Source: Chitinophaga hostae
GTDB lineage: Bacteria; Bacteroidota; Bacteroidia; Chitinophagales; Chitinophagaceae
Length of the DNA stretch: 64,000 nt
Direction: 5' to 3'
Assembly: GCF_018224885.1 (NCBI RefSeq)
Contig: NZ_JAGTXB010000001.1
Location: 927,861-991,860, forward strand
The notes under the pieces were generated by a model that was given only the letters and a program-made list of their open reading frames with translations, was not told where the DNA came from and did no database searches. Below are positions 1 to 8,094 of the stretch, piece by piece; the first letter of the stretch is position 1, and every line of letters starts with the position of its first letter. The position numbers and the translations under genes are program-made.

Positions 1-63
1 AGTTTCGCTACGTTGTACCGTGTTGTACTTCACAATCAGCTTTCCGGTAATTTCAAAACTCAT
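1..63 (-). CDS. DUF3127 domain protein, N-terminal fragment
   Basis: The left edge holds the first 21 codons of a minus-strand gene starting with ATG at 61-63. The peptide begins MSFEITGKLIVKYNT, which matches the start of the small Bacteroidota DUF3127 proteins (OB-fold-like, often compared with single-strand-binding proteins; function unproven). The rest is outside the window. A good minus-strand promoter lies about 30 bp upstream. The family call rests on recognising this N-terminal stretch only. Confidence 0.7.
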   Translation of the reverse strand, partial: MSFEITGKLIVKYNTVQRSET

Positions 64-91
64 AGAAAAATTATTTTAAATTCAGAAGGGT

Positions 92-124
92 CAAAGATAA
101 GGTATTCACGTTGGTGTGGGCAAA
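92..124 (-). promoter_or_regulatory. Bacteroidota-type promoter for the DUF3127 gene
   Basis: On the minus strand TTTG (124-121) is followed after 21 nt by TATCTTTG (99-92), an exact match to the Bacteroidota -33/-7 consensus TTTG / TAnnTTTG. It points at the ATG at 63 and would give a leader of roughly 25 nt. Confidence 0.6.
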
Positions 125-490
125 TATTTTTTATTAATACAGTGCGCGCGGATATAAATAAATACTTTCATAATAAGTACCCCTGAATACATTTTTTTAA
201 ATGGAGATACTAACATAGTTTTGCACCCTCTCTCAAAAAAGTGTGAATATCTCGCCGTTTAACAGTGAATGATTTTTTTTGAGAGACAGGATACAATATT
301 ATTTTATCAATTATATATCCATATTTATGATAAAAGGGAGAATGAGGAAGATAAAAGTGCTGTTAATCAATGGGGTTTATAGTATTGAAAACCTTGTCAC
401 GTCTGGGCTGTAAAGCCACGGCAGTAGTGGAAAGAGGAGTTTTGTTACTCTGTAATCAGGAGAATATAAACAAGGGTAGATAAATTTTTT

Positions 491-542
491 TTTTCAACAT
501 TTTCTACAGATATTCGTCATCCTGTCTGAAAATTTTTCAACA
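491..542 (+). promoter_or_regulatory. possible weak DnaA-box cluster upstream of dnaA
   Basis: The 550-bp gap before dnaA is AT-rich. It contains TTTTCAACA (491-499), TTTTCTACA (500-508) and TTTTCAACA (534-542). Each matches 7 of 9 positions of the DnaA box TTATCCACA; two are directly abutted. They could serve DnaA autoregulation, but no perfect box is visible and T-rich DNA gives such matches by chance. Elsewhere in the gap, TAGTTTTG at 216-223 fits the -7 promoter element without a clear TTTG upstream. No gene is seen between 64 and 615. Confidence 0.3.
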
Positions 543-615
543 TCCTGCGTTGGGGAATTTCGAATTCGAGAACTAAGCATCCTTAATTAAGAAACAACTA
601 ATTTTTTTTATCTCA

Positions 616-2049
616 ATGAATAAAACTTGCGAACAAGTTTGGGAAAAGTGTCTTAATATAATTAGGGATATAGTAGAATGGCAGCCGTTTAAGACATGGT
701 TTGAACCTATTAAACCCATTAAACTTGAAAACAATGTTTTAACCATCCAGGTCCCCAGCCAATTCTTTTATGAATACCTTGAGGAGCACTATGTGGGATT
801 GTTAGGAAAAACTATTAAAAGAGAATTAGGTAAAGAAGCCCGGTTGGAGTATCGCATTGTAGTAGAGAACGGTACGCCACATCAGCATCCCAGAACGGTA
901 AACATGCCTACGCAGTTTACAAAACCTCAGAAAGACAATGAAGTAGATTTTCCTTTAACGATCCACAACCCGGTTAAGAATCCCTTTGTTATCCCGGGCA
1001 TTAAAAGGGTACAGATTGACTCGCAGCTTAATCCAAATTATACGTTTGATGCGTATGTAGAAGGAGACAGTAACCGTGTAGCAAGACGTGCAGGTAAAAC
1101 GGTGGCTGAGAAGCCCGGTGGCACCTCTTTTAACCCTCTTGTTATATACGGCGGCGTTGGCTTGGGAAAAACGCATCTTGCCCAGGCTGTGGGCAATGAT
1201 GTAAAACGCATACATCCCAACAAAGCAGTGTTATATGTAAGTGCGGAGAAATTCATTAACCAGTTTATAGATCACTCGAAGAATAATATCATCAACGACT
1301 TTATTCACTTTTATCAGTTGATAGATGTGCTGATAGTAGATGATATACAATTCTTTGCCCGTGCAGAGAAGACACAGGATGCCTTCTTTGCTATCTTCAA
1401 CCATTTACACCAGTCCGGCAAACAGCTGATCTTAACGTCTGATAAGGCGCCCAAAGACCTGGATGGCGTACAGGAAAGGTTGTTGAGCCGTTTTCGCTGG
1501 GGATTGAGTGCCGACATACAGATCCCTGACTTTGAAACCAGGATGGAGATCCTGGAGATGAAGATGCGGAACGATGGACTGGAAATGCCGAAAGAAGTGG
1601 TAAAGTATGTTGCTTATAATATACAGACCAATGTCCGTGAGCTGGAAGGCGCATTGATTTCCCTGCTGGCACAGTCATCACTGAACCGCAAGGAAATAGA
1701 CCTGGAACTGGCGAAGCGCGTATTGAAATCTTTCGTAAAAACTTCTTCCAAAGAAATTACGATAGAGAGTATTCAAAAAATGGTGTGCGAATATTTTGAT
1801 GTGCCTTATGATAAGTTGCTGCAGAAAACGCGTAAGCGCGAAATTGTGCAGGCCAGGCAGATCACTATGTATCTTGCTAAATCATTTACCAAAAACTCTT
1901 TAAAAACAATCGGTGAACATTTTGGCGGCCGTGATCACACTACCGTGATTCATAGTTGCCAAACAGTGAAAGACCTGATGGATACAGATAATAACTTCCG
2001 TGACAGCGTGATTGAATTACAACAGAAAGTACAACTGGCTGCCATGTAA
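616..2049 (+). CDS. dnaA: chromosomal replication initiator DnaA
   Basis: 477 residues, normal length for DnaA. It binds DnaA boxes at the origin and, as an ATP-bound AAA+ filament, opens the duplex and recruits helicase. Visible parts in order: N-terminal domain I (about 1-80, with the conserved WFEPIKP patch), a variable linker, the AAA+ domain with Walker A GGVGLGKTH near residue 179 and Walker B VLIVDDIQF, and C-terminal domain IV with the box-recognition signature GGRDHTTVIHSC near residue 437. The ATG at 616 is the natural start. It stands alone between a DUF3127 gene and tRNA-Ser and has its own terminator. Identification is secure. Confidence 0.98.
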   Translation: MNKTCEQVWEKCLNIIRDIVEWQPFKTWFEPIKPIKLENNVLTIQVPSQFFYEYLEEHYVGLLGKTIKRELGKEARLEYRIVVENGTPHQHPRTVNMPTQFTKPQKDNEVDFPLTIHNPVKNPFVIPGIKRVQIDSQLNPNYTFDAYVEGDSNRVARRAGKTVAEKPGGTSFNPLVIYGGVGLGKTHLAQAVGNDVKRIHPNKAVLYVSAEKFINQFIDHSKNNIINDFIHFYQLIDVLIVDDIQFFARAEKTQDAFFAIFNHLHQSGKQLILTSDKAPKDLDGVQERLLSRFRWGLSADIQIPDFETRMEILEMKMRNDGLEMPKEVVKYVAYNIQTNVRELEGALISLLAQSSLNRKEIDLELAKRVLKSFVKTSSKEITIESIQKMVCEYFDVPYDKLLQKTRKREIVQARQITMYLAKSFTKNSLKTIGEHFGGRDHTTVIHSCQTVKDLMDTDNNFRDSVIELQQKVQLAAM

Positions 2050-2088
2050 GGCATGCCCTCACCCTCTTACCCCCGATAACCTATTTAA

Positions 2089-2118
2089 AAGCCGTGCAAC
2101 ATCTGCACGGCTTTTTTT
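2089..2118 (+). terminator. Rho-independent terminator of dnaA
   Basis: A 10-bp stem (AAGCCGTGCA / TGCACGGCTT) with a 5-nt loop followed by a T run, 40 nt after the dnaA stop codon. Confidence 0.85.
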
Positions 2119-2246
2119 ATTCCGGCTATTTAATTGAATTAAGAAATTATTATATATTATGAAAGTATTGGTATATAAGCAGGTTGCTGTGATTATAATA
2201 GGCCGGCAGCTATTTTCAGTTTTTTTTATAAAAAAGTGAAAATGCT

Positions 2247-2277
2247 TTTGGAGAATATAAAACTTTGTTTATTTTTG
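2247..2277 (+). promoter_or_regulatory. promoter of tRNA-Ser
   Basis: TTTG (2247-2250), a 19-nt spacer, then TATTTTTG (2270-2277), an exact fit to TTTG-N19-TAnnTTTG. The tRNA begins 28 nt downstream. Confidence 0.7.
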
Positions 2278-2305
2278 CAGCCCCTTCCGGGAAATAAAAC
2301 ACAAT

Positions 2306-2394
2306 GGAGAGATGCCTGAGTGGCCGAAAGGAACGGTTTGCTAAACCGTCATACGGGTTAAACTGTATCGAGGGTTCGAATCCCTCTCTCTCCG
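2306..2394 (+). tRNA. tRNA-Ser (anticodon GCT)
   Basis: 89-nt class II tRNA. Acceptor GGAGAGA (2306-2312) pairs with TCTCTCC (2387-2393), with discriminator G at 2394. Anticodon stem ACGGT/ACCGT encloses the loop TTGCTAA, giving GCT, which reads AGC/AGU serine codons. A long variable arm is present, as expected for serine, and the T-arm is GAGGG-TTCGAAT-CCCTC. CCA is not encoded. Confidence 0.96.
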
Positions 2395-2414
2395 CTCAGT
2401 TCGACGAATGAGCT

Positions 2415-2446
2415 TAAAGCCCCTGATTTATCAGGGGCTTTTTTAT
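2415..2446 (+). terminator. terminator after tRNA-Ser
   Basis: A 10-bp stem AAGCCCCTGA/TCAGGGGCTT (2417-2440) with a TTTA loop, followed by a T run, about 20 nt after the tRNA. Confidence 0.85.
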
Positions 2447-2475
2447 TTGGGGTATCTGCGCTTACTACTTTTACT

Positions 2476-2483
2476 TAATTTTG
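2476..2483 (+). promoter_or_regulatory. -7 promoter element for nadC
   Basis: TAATTTTG at 2476-2483 matches TAnnTTTG exactly and lies 20 nt before the nadC start. A TTTG at 2446-2449 is 26 nt upstream, a little far for the -33 element. The predicted transcript leader is only about 15 nt. Confidence 0.45.
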
Positions 2484-2503
2484 CGTCTTAAAATACAGCG
2501 GGT

Positions 2504-3343
2504 TTGACAACACAGGAATTCATTGCCGCAGCATTGCTCGAAGACGTGGGCAGTGGCGATTACTCTACACTGGCATCTATACCAACTGATGCGAAAGGTA
2601 AGGCGGTACTTAAAATAAAAGAAGAAGGCATACTGGCAGGCATGCAGCTGGCGCAGGATATTTTCCATCACCTGGAAGAAGATGCAAAATTCACCCTCTA
2701 TAAAAAAGATGGCGATGCTGTAAATAATGGCGAAACCGCGTTTGCCGTTGAAGCCAGCGTGCATACCATATTAAAAGCAGAAAGACTGGTGCTTAACTGC
2801 ATGCAGCGCATGAGCGGTATCGCAACGCTTACCAATAAGTACGCCGATAAAATAAAAGGCTACAAAACCAAAATACTCGATACCCGCAAAACCACGCCAC
2901 TGTTCCGGGAATACGAAAAGCAGGCCGTGCGCATCGGCGGTGGTTACAACCTTCGCATGGGTTTGTATGATATGATCATGCTGAAGGACAACCATATCGA
3001 TTTTTGTGGCGGCATAGAGCAGGCCATACAGAAAACCAACGAGTACCTTGCTGCCAACAACAGCAACCTGAAAATTGAGATCGAAACCCGTAACCTCGAT
3101 GATGTGCGCCGTGTGCTTGCTGTGGGCAATGTACACCGCATCATGATCGATAACTGCTCGCCGGAACTATTGGAAAAAGCAATTGAGCTGATTGGCGGTA
3201 AGTACGAGACCGAGGCATCGGGCGGTATCAATCTCGATAACATTATTTCATATGCCCGTACCGGTGTCGATTACGTCTCATGCGGCGCTATCACAAATCA
3301 TGCTGTGAGCATGGACCTTAGTTTAAAAGCACACAAAATATAG
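2504..3343 (+). CDS. nadC: nicotinate-nucleotide pyrophosphorylase (carboxylating)
   Basis: 279 residues. It converts quinolinate and PRPP to nicotinate mononucleotide and CO2 in de novo NAD synthesis. Family motifs include DTRKTTP, the block GGGYNLRMGLYDMIMLKDNH, EIETRN, MIDN and the C-terminal EASGGI...TGVDYVSCGAIT. The start is TTG at 2504: an in-frame stop at 2489 leaves no ATG upstream, and the first family-like residues follow at once. One oddity is Leu150 within GGGYNLRMG, where family members usually have His (GGGxNHR), a phosphate-contacting position in characterised enzymes. The gene is monocistronic behind tRNA-Ser. The function call is secure. Confidence 0.94.
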   Translation: MTTQEFIAAALLEDVGSGDYSTLASIPTDAKGKAVLKIKEEGILAGMQLAQDIFHHLEEDAKFTLYKKDGDAVNNGETAFAVEASVHTILKAERLVLNCMQRMSGIATLTNKYADKIKGYKTKILDTRKTTPLFREYEKQAVRIGGGYNLRMGLYDMIMLKDNHIDFCGGIEQAIQKTNEYLAANNSNLKIEIETRNLDDVRRVLAVGNVHRIMIDNCSPELLEKAIELIGGKYETEASGGINLDNIISYARTGVDYVSCGAITNHAVSMDLSLKAHKI

Positions 3344-3449
3344 AGCAGCTATTATCGCTGTTGTTATTATCTCGCTGTCACTAACCCTGGTACGGATGTT
3401 TTCTGCCCATAACCCAGTGTTGTAGAAATTTATACCGTGGCATGCTGAG

Positions 3450-4127
3450 TTATTTTATTGCTTTGTAATAAGAATAGGTACCTATTTTGGTATTGATAAA
3501 CCCTGTTTCCGTTACTTTTTGAAACCCTGATTGTTCAATAAACACGGGCAGTAGCCCATTGACGTTATCGTTGGTGGTTTTAAATCCATCCAGCATTTGC
3601 ACCAGGTAAAAGGAAAATCTGGTGGTTTTATTCTTTGCTTTTCCCCAATCTCCAATAACCACCTGCCCGCCAGGTTTTAATACCCTGAATATTTCCTTGA
3701 TGCAAGCTAATTTTGTTGCCCGGTCAAGTTGGTGAAAAACCAATGAGCTGAACACTTTGTCGAAAGTATTATTGGCATACGGAAATCTTGTACCGTCATA
3801 TAGACAAAGTGCAATGTTATACCCGAGTTTGTTGAGTTTATGTGCTGCTATTGCTTTTACTTTAGGGTCAATATCAATTCCTGTAAGTGCAGCTTTATTG
3901 TTACGTTGATGTGCGAGAATGATGTTTTGCCCCGTACCAAAACCAAATTCTAAAATAGTTTCCCCATCCCCCGGGTTTAACTCGTCAATAAGCTTGCCCC
4001 TGAACTTTTTCTCGGGCATGGTCAGTTTAATGGCCAGGTCGTACCAGTCCGTCAGGCAACTGTAGCCTAATGCTGGTATAAACTCCTTTTTTTTTACGAT
4101 AACTGTATCGCGGTTAACTGTATTCAT
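3450..4127 (-). CDS. class I SAM-dependent methyltransferase (UbiE-like)
   Basis: 225 residues. The SAM-binding motif I ILEFGFGTGQN is followed by the acidic end of strand 2 (LTGIDIDP), a DGTRFPYANNTFDKVFSSLVFHQ stretch typical of UbiE/COQ5-like Methyltransf_11 domains, and EIFRVLKPGGQVVIGDWG. The substrate cannot be read from the sequence. It starts inside the end of the upstream membrane-protein gene (4-nt overlap), so the two are probably translated together. It is the last gene of the minus-strand run AraC regulator, SnoaL-like protein, membrane protein, methyltransferase. Confidence 0.8.
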   Translation of the reverse strand: MNTVNRDTVIVKKKEFIPALGYSCLTDWYDLAIKLTMPEKKFRGKLIDELNPGDGETILEFGFGTGQNIILAHQRNNKAALTGIDIDPKVKAIAAHKLNKLGYNIALCLYDGTRFPYANNTFDKVFSSLVFHQLDRATKLACIKEIFRVLKPGGQVVIGDWGKAKNKTTRFSFYLVQMLDGFKTTNDNVNGLLPVFIEQSGFQKVTETGFINTKIGTYSYYKAIK

Positions 4128-4654
4128 GCTTTACTGGTTAGCGCTTTTGCTTTTTTAAATGGGACAAGTCCTATAGCAACTGATGCCAGCAATATGATTG
4201 CGCAGCTTAGGGAGCCTGGTTTTACTGTCATTAAGCATACAACTCCGAATAGAATGGTAGTTCTTAACTGGATAGAAAGCAGTAACCTGTTGGCATTCCC
4301 GAAAAATCCGGCGAGGTTTTCGTCTGCATTTTTTATCATTTTCTTTGCTCTTTTCATTTTTCTTTCAGTAAACAGCCCACCTGTCAGGGCTATAAGAAAG
4401 AAACCTACCAGGCCCGAGATAACCCAGCTGGTACCCTCCCAAACGGTGGCAGCCATGTATATACCGGATAGAAGTGTCATTGCGGCGCCTATTCCGGCTA
4501 TCAATAGTTTGGAGTAAAGAAGGACCGCTTCTTTTATTTGTTCTCCGGTAATGGCGTTGCTGATTTTTAAGATACATATCCATTCTATAGCAAGGCCGGC
4601 GAAGAGGAGTAACACCCCGGCTATATGGATGAATAGGACGAGATTGTAAATCAT
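4124..4654 (-). CDS. four-helix integral membrane protein, function unknown
   Basis: About 176 residues from the ATG at 4652-4654 (MIYNLVLFIHIAGVLLLF). I chose this start because a longer reading to 4774 would overlap the neighbouring SnoaL-like gene by 77 bp and adds a polar extension unlike a membrane protein N-terminus. Four hydrophobic segments are visible, near residues 4-26, 45-70, 78-100 and 125-165, with a basic loop (ERKMKRAKKMIK). It resembles the small DUF2269-like membrane proteins, but the match is weak. It overlaps the methyltransferase by 4 nt. Confidence 0.65.
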   Translation of the reverse strand: MIYNLVLFIHIAGVLLLFAGLAIEWICILKISNAITGEQIKEAVLLYSKLLIAGIGAAMTLLSGIYMAATVWEGTSWVISGLVGFFLIALTGGLFTERKMKRAKKMIKNADENLAGFFGNANRLLLSIQLRTTILFGVVCLMTVKPGSLSCAIILLASVAIGLVPFKKAKALTSKA

Positions 4655-4697
4655 AATTGTTTTTTTTAGTGTAAAACGTTTTTCTTGTATTAGTTGC

Positions 4698-5123
4698 TTA
4701 TCGAACTGACCCGGCAGCTTGCTGAAGCAGGGCATGTAAATCAGTAACAACCCAACGTTCCTGCACTTTGCCATTTGCTACCCGGTAAATGGCAATTCCG
4801 TTTAGCACAATGGATTTGCCGGTGGGAGCTATTCCCCCGAACGGGCCTTCATGCGTTCCAAGTAAACGCCATCTGGCAACAACTTTTTCATTTTCGGTAA
4901 TGATATCGTCCAGCTCGTACCGGGCATCTGGCAATGCTGCTTTTATTTTTGAATAAAAACCTTTGAAAGATTGGGGGCCGGGAGGAGTGTCTTTGGGCCA
5001 ATCGTGCGAGATGAAGTTTTCTGCAAGCAGCTCTTCTACCAGGGACATATTCCAGTTTACCAAAACATCTTTGTAGAGTTTTTGGATGAGCGTTTTGCTG
5101 TCAATGACATTACTTGTTATCAT
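4698..5123 (-). CDS. SnoaL-like / ester cyclase family protein
   Basis: About 141 residues from the ATG at 5121-5123 (MITSNVIDSKTLIQ). The fold signature of SnoaL-like polyketide cyclases is visible: LAENFISHDWP near the N-terminus, FKGFYSKIKAALPDARYELDDII, then VVARWRLLGTHEGPFGGIAPTGKSI and GIAIYRVANGKVQERWVVTD at the end. Members are small cone-shaped NTF2-like proteins, and many are of unknown substrate. It lies downstream of an AraC regulator on the same strand, possibly its target. An upstream GTG/ATG-type extension to 5189 is possible but less likely. Confidence 0.75.
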   Translation of the reverse strand: MITSNVIDSKTLIQKLYKDVLVNWNMSLVEELLAENFISHDWPKDTPPGPQSFKGFYSKIKAALPDARYELDDIITENEKVVARWRLLGTHEGPFGGIAPTGKSIVLNGIAIYRVANGKVQERWVVTDLHALLQQAAGSVR

Positions 5124-5337
5124 AAAAAATGGTTTGTTATATTGAATTATTGACCTGTTCTCCCCACTGGCTACAGTATGCTGTATCATGTAATAGCTGC
5201 TGCATTCATTTAATGAATGAATGGATCACTACGTGAGCGGGAGTGGTTTCCATAAAGCGTTGTTCCTGGTTTGCTTTCGAAAACTAGTTCCGGCACAAAG
5301 TTAGACAAGTGACAGATGGGAGAATTGTATAATCCTG

Positions 5338-6027
5338 CTAACTTTTCATTGCGAATGACGGGCGAACGCCAAACATTTTTTTGAAGGTTTTTATGAAGTG
5401 CGACGAATCTGTAAAGCCGGCATAGAGTGCGCTTTCTGTAAGGGAGCAACCCGTTTGGGATTTTGTTGCGGCTATTTCTATTTTTTTCCAAAGGATGTAT
5501 TGACGAATGGATATATTCATGTCTTGTTTGAATATATGTGCCAGCCTGCTTTCTGAAACGAATAGTTTCCGGGCAAGTTGGTCAACGCTCCAATCTTCTT
5601 CGGTAATATGCTCGTGTATCAGCTTTACACACATGCTGGTGTATTCGCTTATTTTTTTGTCGTCTTTTTTGTCAAAACCCGGTAATGAAAATTGCTCGCC
5701 GTTTTTATACAGGTCGATTTCTTTTGTATTCAAAACAACAATGGGCCTGTTATCTAAATTATACAAATTAATGAGATGTTCACCGGTGGTGGTGGTGGGG
5801 TCAATAAAATAGATATAAGATTCACCATGTAAGCAGTCAAACGAGTGCGGCGTGTTGGGCGATATAATGGCCGCCTGGATGTTTTTATAATGCTGGTCCC
5901 CGGTGGATATATTCAGAAGTCCCGAGGTGGCAAAAGCCAGTTCCAGGGCATAATGCGAATGCGTTGCTGCGCTATAATTTTTTTTGGAGAAGGAAACAAT
6001 CCCGTCATCAATGAAAGTAACTGCCAT
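5338..6027 (-). CDS. AraC family transcriptional regulator
   Basis: 229 residues. The N-terminal half is a small cupin-like ligand-binding domain (HSHYALELAFATSG, then a stretch of histidines and aromatics). The C-terminal 100 residues hold the double helix-turn-helix of AraC/XylS proteins: WSVDQLARKLFVSESRLAHIFKQDMN, then YILWKKIEIA and LTESALYAGFTDSSHFIKTFKKMFGVRPS. The ligand is unknown. It is the first gene of the minus-strand run ending at 3450, so the cyclase-like, membrane and methyltransferase genes are candidate targets. Confidence 0.88.
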   Translation of the reverse strand: MAVTFIDDGIVSFSKKNYSAATHSHYALELAFATSGLLNISTGDQHYKNIQAAIISPNTPHSFDCLHGESYIYFIDPTTTTGEHLINLYNLDNRPIVVLNTKEIDLYKNGEQFSLPGFDKKDDKKISEYTSMCVKLIHEHITEEDWSVDQLARKLFVSESRLAHIFKQDMNISIRQYILWKKIEIAATKSQTGCSLTESALYAGFTDSSHFIKTFKKMFGVRPSFAMKS

Positions 6028-6185
6028 GTTGTGCCTGAAAATGCTGATTGTATGAAGATACCCCGAAAAATGAATTTTATCAAGGGTAGCCCGGGTGGAA
6101 CAAAGGCCGTTTTAGCAGGAATGTACAATTTCCCTACCTCCGGGTTACCGAACTTTGCTCGAAGGGGTTTCTAAAAATTCAGCAT

Positions 6186-6572
6186 ATGAAAAAGTTAATT
6201 ATTGCAGTAATGATGGTATGTTCATTCCTGGCAACTAACGGACATGGAGATAACCAGGAGCTGATTGGAATTTACAAATCAACAATCAGCCGGGCTTGTA
6301 TTGTACTTTATAAAACGGATACCCGGTATCGGGCCAGGGCATATGAGGATTTTGCTGTTATCAGAAAATATATTTACCCCGGGGCATACTTATCTAAGCT
6401 TCCGGACGATAAAGTTCACCTGGATTTTCTCGTAGATTACAGCGAACCGGTCTTTGAAAATTTGAGCAGTAAAAACGACCAGATAGTGTTTACAATTCCC
6501 CGGAAAAATGAATTTAACCAGGCGGTGCTGGATTTCTTTGCCAGAGCGGGTACAAGGTTTAGACCACTGTGA
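6186..6572 (+). CDS. small secreted protein, not recognised
   Basis: 128 residues. It begins with a clear signal peptide (MKKLIIAVMMVCSFLATNGHG, hydrophobic 4-17). The mature part is tyrosine- and charge-rich with no motif I know. It contains LIGIYKST and YRARAYEDFAVIRKYIYPGAY, and ends with an AGTRFRPL tail. No homologous neighbours or repeats are visible. It sits alone on the plus strand between two minus-strand runs. It could be a lineage-specific exported protein or the remains of a longer one; the open frame and signal peptide argue that it is real. Confidence 0.55.
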   Translation: MKKLIIAVMMVCSFLATNGHGDNQELIGIYKSTISRACIVLYKTDTRYRARAYEDFAVIRKYIYPGAYLSKLPDDKVHLDFLVDYSEPVFENLSSKNDQIVFTIPRKNEFNQAVLDFFARAGTRFRPL

Positions 6573-6785
6573 TGGATGATTGCTCTGCCGGTCATGCTGG
6601 CACACGGCGATACGCTGGCTCCTTTTATGCATTACAGATGGAATTTGTAAGATCTGCAGATACAGCTGCTATTTCCGGGAAGCCTGAAGGAGACGAGAAA
6701 GCCTGCAAATCATAAAATTGCAGGCTTCCTTGTTTTCAGTATACGATGGGGTTTTCAACGCAGAAGAGATACAACAGCCATATAG

Positions 6786-7292
6786 TTATCGTGGCTGGTT
6801 AAACATATAACGCGCTATCTTCCAATCCCCATTATCTTTTTTCATCAGGAAAAATTCCCTGTTTAACTCTTCCGTCTTCTGGCCGGTAGCATGTATTAAC
6901 TGGGTTCCGTTGGATTGTGTACGAACAAATGCAACGCTGCTGTCTAATGAAATGATTTCTTCTATTTTGAAAGCTACATTGAGTTGAATGGCCTTAAAAA
7001 CATTCCCGTAAGCCGTTGTCAGCGCGGATGTACCGGTGGCTGTTGGCAGCCCGGTGGGCATAAAAACACCATCTCCTGTGTATTGGCCCACTGCCTGCTC
7101 AACACTGGATTTATTCAATGCCTCAAAATAGATGCTCAATGATTTTTCTATACCGGTTTGTGTTATTTGATTTTCCATTGCTGTTGAATTTTTTGCGTTA
7201 GCAATATTTGAATGGTGTGTTTGATTTTTTGTTCCGTTACTGCAGGCTGCCAGCGAAAAGAACAGCACTGCGAATGTGATTAGCTTTATCAT
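6786..7292 (-). CDS. SnoaL/NTF2-like lipoprotein
   Basis: 168 residues. The N-terminus is a lipoprotein signal (hydrophobic stretch then LAACS, lipidated Cys near residue 17). The mature part is an NTF2-like domain of the SnoaL/DUF4440 type: SLSIYFEALNKSSVEQAVGQYTGDGVFMPTGLPTATG, then VAFVRTQSNGT and EFFLMKKDNGDWKIARYMFN. It is probably anchored in an outer or inner membrane leaflet facing the periplasm; ligand unknown. It begins 10 nt after the stop of the NAD(P)-binding reductase gene, so the two form an operon. Confidence 0.78.
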   Translation of the reverse strand: MIKLITFAVLFFSLAACSNGTKNQTHHSNIANAKNSTAMENQITQTGIEKSLSIYFEALNKSSVEQAVGQYTGDGVFMPTGLPTATGTSALTTAYGNVFKAIQLNVAFKIEEIISLDSSVAFVRTQSNGTQLIHATGQKTEELNREFFLMKKDNGDWKIARYMFNQPR

Positions 7293-7302
7293 CAGCTTGG
7301 TT

Positions 7303-7977
7303 TTAATTTGAATGTTGACGGATGGCCTTTTGGGCTTCTTCCAGCGTTACTGTTTTAGCCAACGCACCAAATTCGTGGAGGTCACCAAATACTTCGATGC
7401 GGATAGACTGGCTGATACCACCAATGTGCAGGGGAGTGAAACCGCTGTCGGTAATTAGCTCCTCCACCTGTTTATTGCTGTTGGTATTGTCTGAGGCATA
7501 GAAAAGCACTTTCCTTTCAGGCGACGTAAATGCGGCTCCCGACAAAGTGGCTGCGCCTAATGTTCCGAAAGCCTTTACAAGGCTGGCATCCTTTGGCGTT
7601 AATGTTAAAAGGGTTTGACCGGCGGAAACGTCTTTGTCAATAATTTTTTTAAAGCCTCCGTTACCATCAGGAGCAATTGGGTTGGAAACATCTATAATTA
7701 CTTTTCCCTTCAGCACTGCTGCATATTGCACCAGGAATGCTTCAATCTTATCAAAGTAAATGGCAGGAATAACTACCTCCGCATGTTGAATGGCATCGGA
7801 GATTTCTTCGGCGGTTGCCAGACTGCCTAATTCGCGGGCAAGACTTTCTGCCTTTTCAATTTCCCTGGAAGCAAGAATAACGGGGTGGTTACCTTTTATA
7901 AGATTGGCAGCAATGGCTTTACCAATGTTTCCCAGGCCGATGATGGCTACTTTTGCTTTTTGATTTGTTGTGTTCAT
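7303..7977 (-). CDS. NADPH-dependent F420-reductase-like oxidoreductase
   Basis: About 224 residues from the ATG at 7975-7977 (MNTTNQKAKVAIIGLGNIGKAIA). The N-terminal Rossmann motif GLGNIG, VILASREIEKAESLARELG and AEVVIPAIYFD place it in the F420_oxidored/NADP-binding family, which in non-F420 bacteria acts as a generic NADP-dependent reductase or binding protein. A longer start at 8040 would put an unrelated polar tail ahead of the Rossmann strand, so I prefer the shorter form. It is upstream of the SnoaL-like lipoprotein with a 10-nt gap and downstream of a Crp/Fnr gene. Confidence 0.78.
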   Translation of the reverse strand: MNTTNQKAKVAIIGLGNIGKAIAANLIKGNHPVILASREIEKAESLARELGSLATAEEISDAIQHAEVVIPAIYFDKIEAFLVQYAAVLKGKVIIDVSNPIAPDGNGGFKKIIDKDVSAGQTLLTLTPKDASLVKAFGTLGAATLSGAAFTSPERKVLFYASDNTNSNKQVEELITDSGFTPLHIGGISQSIRIEVFGDLHEFGALAKTVTLEEAQKAIRQHSN

Positions 7978-8094
7978 CACTTTGTATTTTAAGAATCGTT
8001 TTGTCGATATTGACAATACAAAGTTGCGATGAACTATCAACCCGGACTTATAAGATATGATAAGAAATACCCTTAATGTAGTTTAAGGGTAAAG

